The notes beneath the pieces were generated by a model. It saw only the letters and a list, made by a program, of their open reading frames with translations, had not been told where the DNA came from and ran no database searches. Shown one piece after another: positions 5,231 to 6,293 of a DNA stretch of 6,293 bases. Where the stretch lies: the NCBI GenBank assembly GCA_903860855.1, contig CAIOSF010000068.1, positions 1-6,293 on the forward strand, given 5' to 3'. Position numbers and translations under genes: made by a program. Position 1 is the stretch's first letter, and each line of letters begins with the position of its first letter. The stretch comes from an uncultured Alphaproteobacteria bacterium. Lineage in GTDB: Bacteria; Pseudomonadota; Alphaproteobacteria; Rickettsiales; Midichloriaceae.

Positions 5231-6293
5231 GCTAAGATTGGCGTAGTTGGCTCAATATTATTATTTGTGACTCTTATCCTTGGGGCCTTAGGGTGTCTGC
5301 TGCTCTATTCAACCTCTGGTGGTTCATATGAGCCATGGGCCGAAAAGCAAGCCTATACAATCGCTGCTTTTTTGTTTGTAATTCTGTTTTTACAGTTCGT
5401 CCCTCTGAAACTTATCTGTAAATCATCGTATGCTCTCTATTTAATATCACTATTTCTCCTAATAATCGCTGATTTTCTGGGACATACAGCAATGGGTGCC
5501 CAAAGATGGCTTAGATTGGGCGATGTGAATTTTCAACCATCAGAGGTATGCAAACTAGCAATCATCATGTCATTAGCCCGTTATTTTCATGAATTAAGCT
5601 TTAATTCAATAGGTAACATTTGGTCATTACTGATACCACTTGTAATGATATTCGTTCCAGTAGCCTTAATTCTGCGTCAACCTAATCTTGGTACAGCTGT
5701 AATAATAGTCATTTTCTCTGGCATGATATTCTTTGCAACTGGCGTGAGAATATGGAAGTTCGCCGCCGTTTTGATTGTGATTTCAATTAGCGTACCTCTG
5801 GTATGGCATGATATGCATGATTATCAAAAGCAAAGAATAACAACTTTTCTTCATCCGGAAGATGATATCTTAGGCTCAGGCTATAATATAATGCAGTCAA
5901 AAATTGCCATAGGTTCTGGTGGCTTATACGGAAGGGGGCTATTATCAGGCACTCAAACCCAATTAAGCTTCTTGCCGGAAAAACATACAGATTTTATCTT
6001 CACTGTATTGGCTGAGGAGTTTGGGTTTTATGGGGTTGCTCTGACTATATTTTTATATAGTATTCTCTTGATATCATGCTATATTATATCTATAAAATGT
6101 CGCTATCATTATAGTAGCCTACTTAGCGTGGGCATTGCATCCATGATTTTCATCCATTTACTAATCAATGTTGCCATGATTTCTGGTCTAATTCCTGTCG
6201 TTGGTACTCCCCTGCCACTGCTATCTTATGCTCGCTCCAACTTGGGCATAACAATGCTTGGTATAGGCTTGGTGCTCAACTCATACAGTAACC
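5228..6293 (+). CDS. rodA: RodA, SEDS-family peptidoglycan glycosyltransferase (3' end cut by window edge)
   Basis: RodA polymerises lipid II into glycan strands during lateral wall growth, working with PBP2 and MreB in the inner membrane. The reading frame from GTG 5228 is open to the end: 355 codons, versus 370 residues in E. coli, so only about 15 are missing. It is strongly hydrophobic with many membrane helices (for example about 5-28, 43-62, 65-84, 131-150, 155-193, 298-322, 339-352). Family motifs in order are GAQRWLRLG (Trp94), FQPSEVCKLA (Glu106, Lys109), RQPNLGT (151-156), HDYQKQRI, GYNIMQSKIAIGSGGL, and FLPEKHTDFIFTVLAEE, where Asp255 matches the proposed catalytic Asp262 of E. coli RodA. 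HDYQ.QR and the LPE.HTDFIF pattern support RodA over FtsW. Two positions are odd: the Asp of QPDLGT (E. coli Asp159) is Asn153, and the C-terminal SYGG is SYAR (Ala335, Arg336). No frameshift or internal stop is present. It is coupled to the upstream methyltransferase gene. Confidence 0.95.
   Translation, partial: MAKIGVVGSILLFVTLILGALGCLLLYSTSGGSYEPWAEKQAYTIAAFLFVILFLQFVPLKLICKSSYALYLISLFLLIIADFLGHTAMGAQRWLRLGDVNFQPSEVCKLAIIMSLARYFHELSFNSIGNIWSLLIPLVMIFVPVALILRQPNLGTAVIIVIFSGMIFFATGVRIWKFAAVLIVISISVPLVWHDMHDYQKQRITTFLHPEDDILGSGYNIMQSKIAIGSGGLYGRGLLSGTQTQLSFLPEKHTDFIFTVLAEEFGFYGVALTIFLYSILLISCYIISIKCRYHYSSLLSVGIASMIFIHLLINVAMISGLIPVVGTPLPLLSYARSNLGITMLGIGLVLNSYSN

Noticed and set aside
1..6293. 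A novel defence, mobile or biosynthetic system
   Set aside because: All coding sequence is accounted for by sucB, sucA, a TPR-methyltransferase and rodA; there are no transposase, integrase, toxin-antitoxin, CRISPR or clustered-repeat signals.

Overview
The window fits the chromosome of an AT-rich alphaproteobacterium. The 2-oxoglutarate dehydrogenase proteins read as alphaproteobacterial and are noticeably diverged. The compact layout, AT-rich intergenic DNA and drift at otherwise conserved positions suggest a host-associated Rickettsiales-like lineage. The lineage is an inference from sequence character only; no search was run.

The left half (1-3735) is the start of a minus-strand TCA-cycle operon. 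sucA (E1 of 2-oxoglutarate dehydrogenase, complete) is followed after 71 bp by sucB (E2 succinyltransferase). sucB is cut by the window edge after its lipoyl and peripheral-subunit-binding domains. Together the two would turn 2-oxoglutarate into succinyl-CoA, with an E3 encoded elsewhere. SucA carries an unusual charged insertion of about 38 residues near its C-terminus.

A 275-bp AT-rich region (3736-4010) separates this operon from a plus-strand pair reading in the opposite direction. It holds a good sigma70-type promoter for the plus strand, a perfect 14-bp palindrome directly against that promoter's -35 box, a 9-bp direct repeat, and a weaker candidate promoter for sucA. Neither gene flanking the region has a clear Shine-Dalgarno sequence at its apparent start.

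The right half (4011-6293) holds a TPR-plus-methyltransferase protein (COG4976-like). Two bases after its stop comes a GTG-started rodA (SEDS peptidoglycan glycosyltransferase), cut by the window edge roughly 15 residues short of the usual end. The pair looks translationally coupled. This RodA keeps the proposed catalytic aspartate but has non-canonical residues at two normally strongly conserved SEDS positions: QPD is QPN, and SYGG is SYAR.

No mobile elements, tRNA or rRNA genes, CRISPR arrays or clear intrinsic terminators were seen. Most of the window is housekeeping sequence. The points worth a second look are the RodA motif changes, the SucA insertion, the methyltransferase-rodA coupling and the palindrome in the divergent promoter region.
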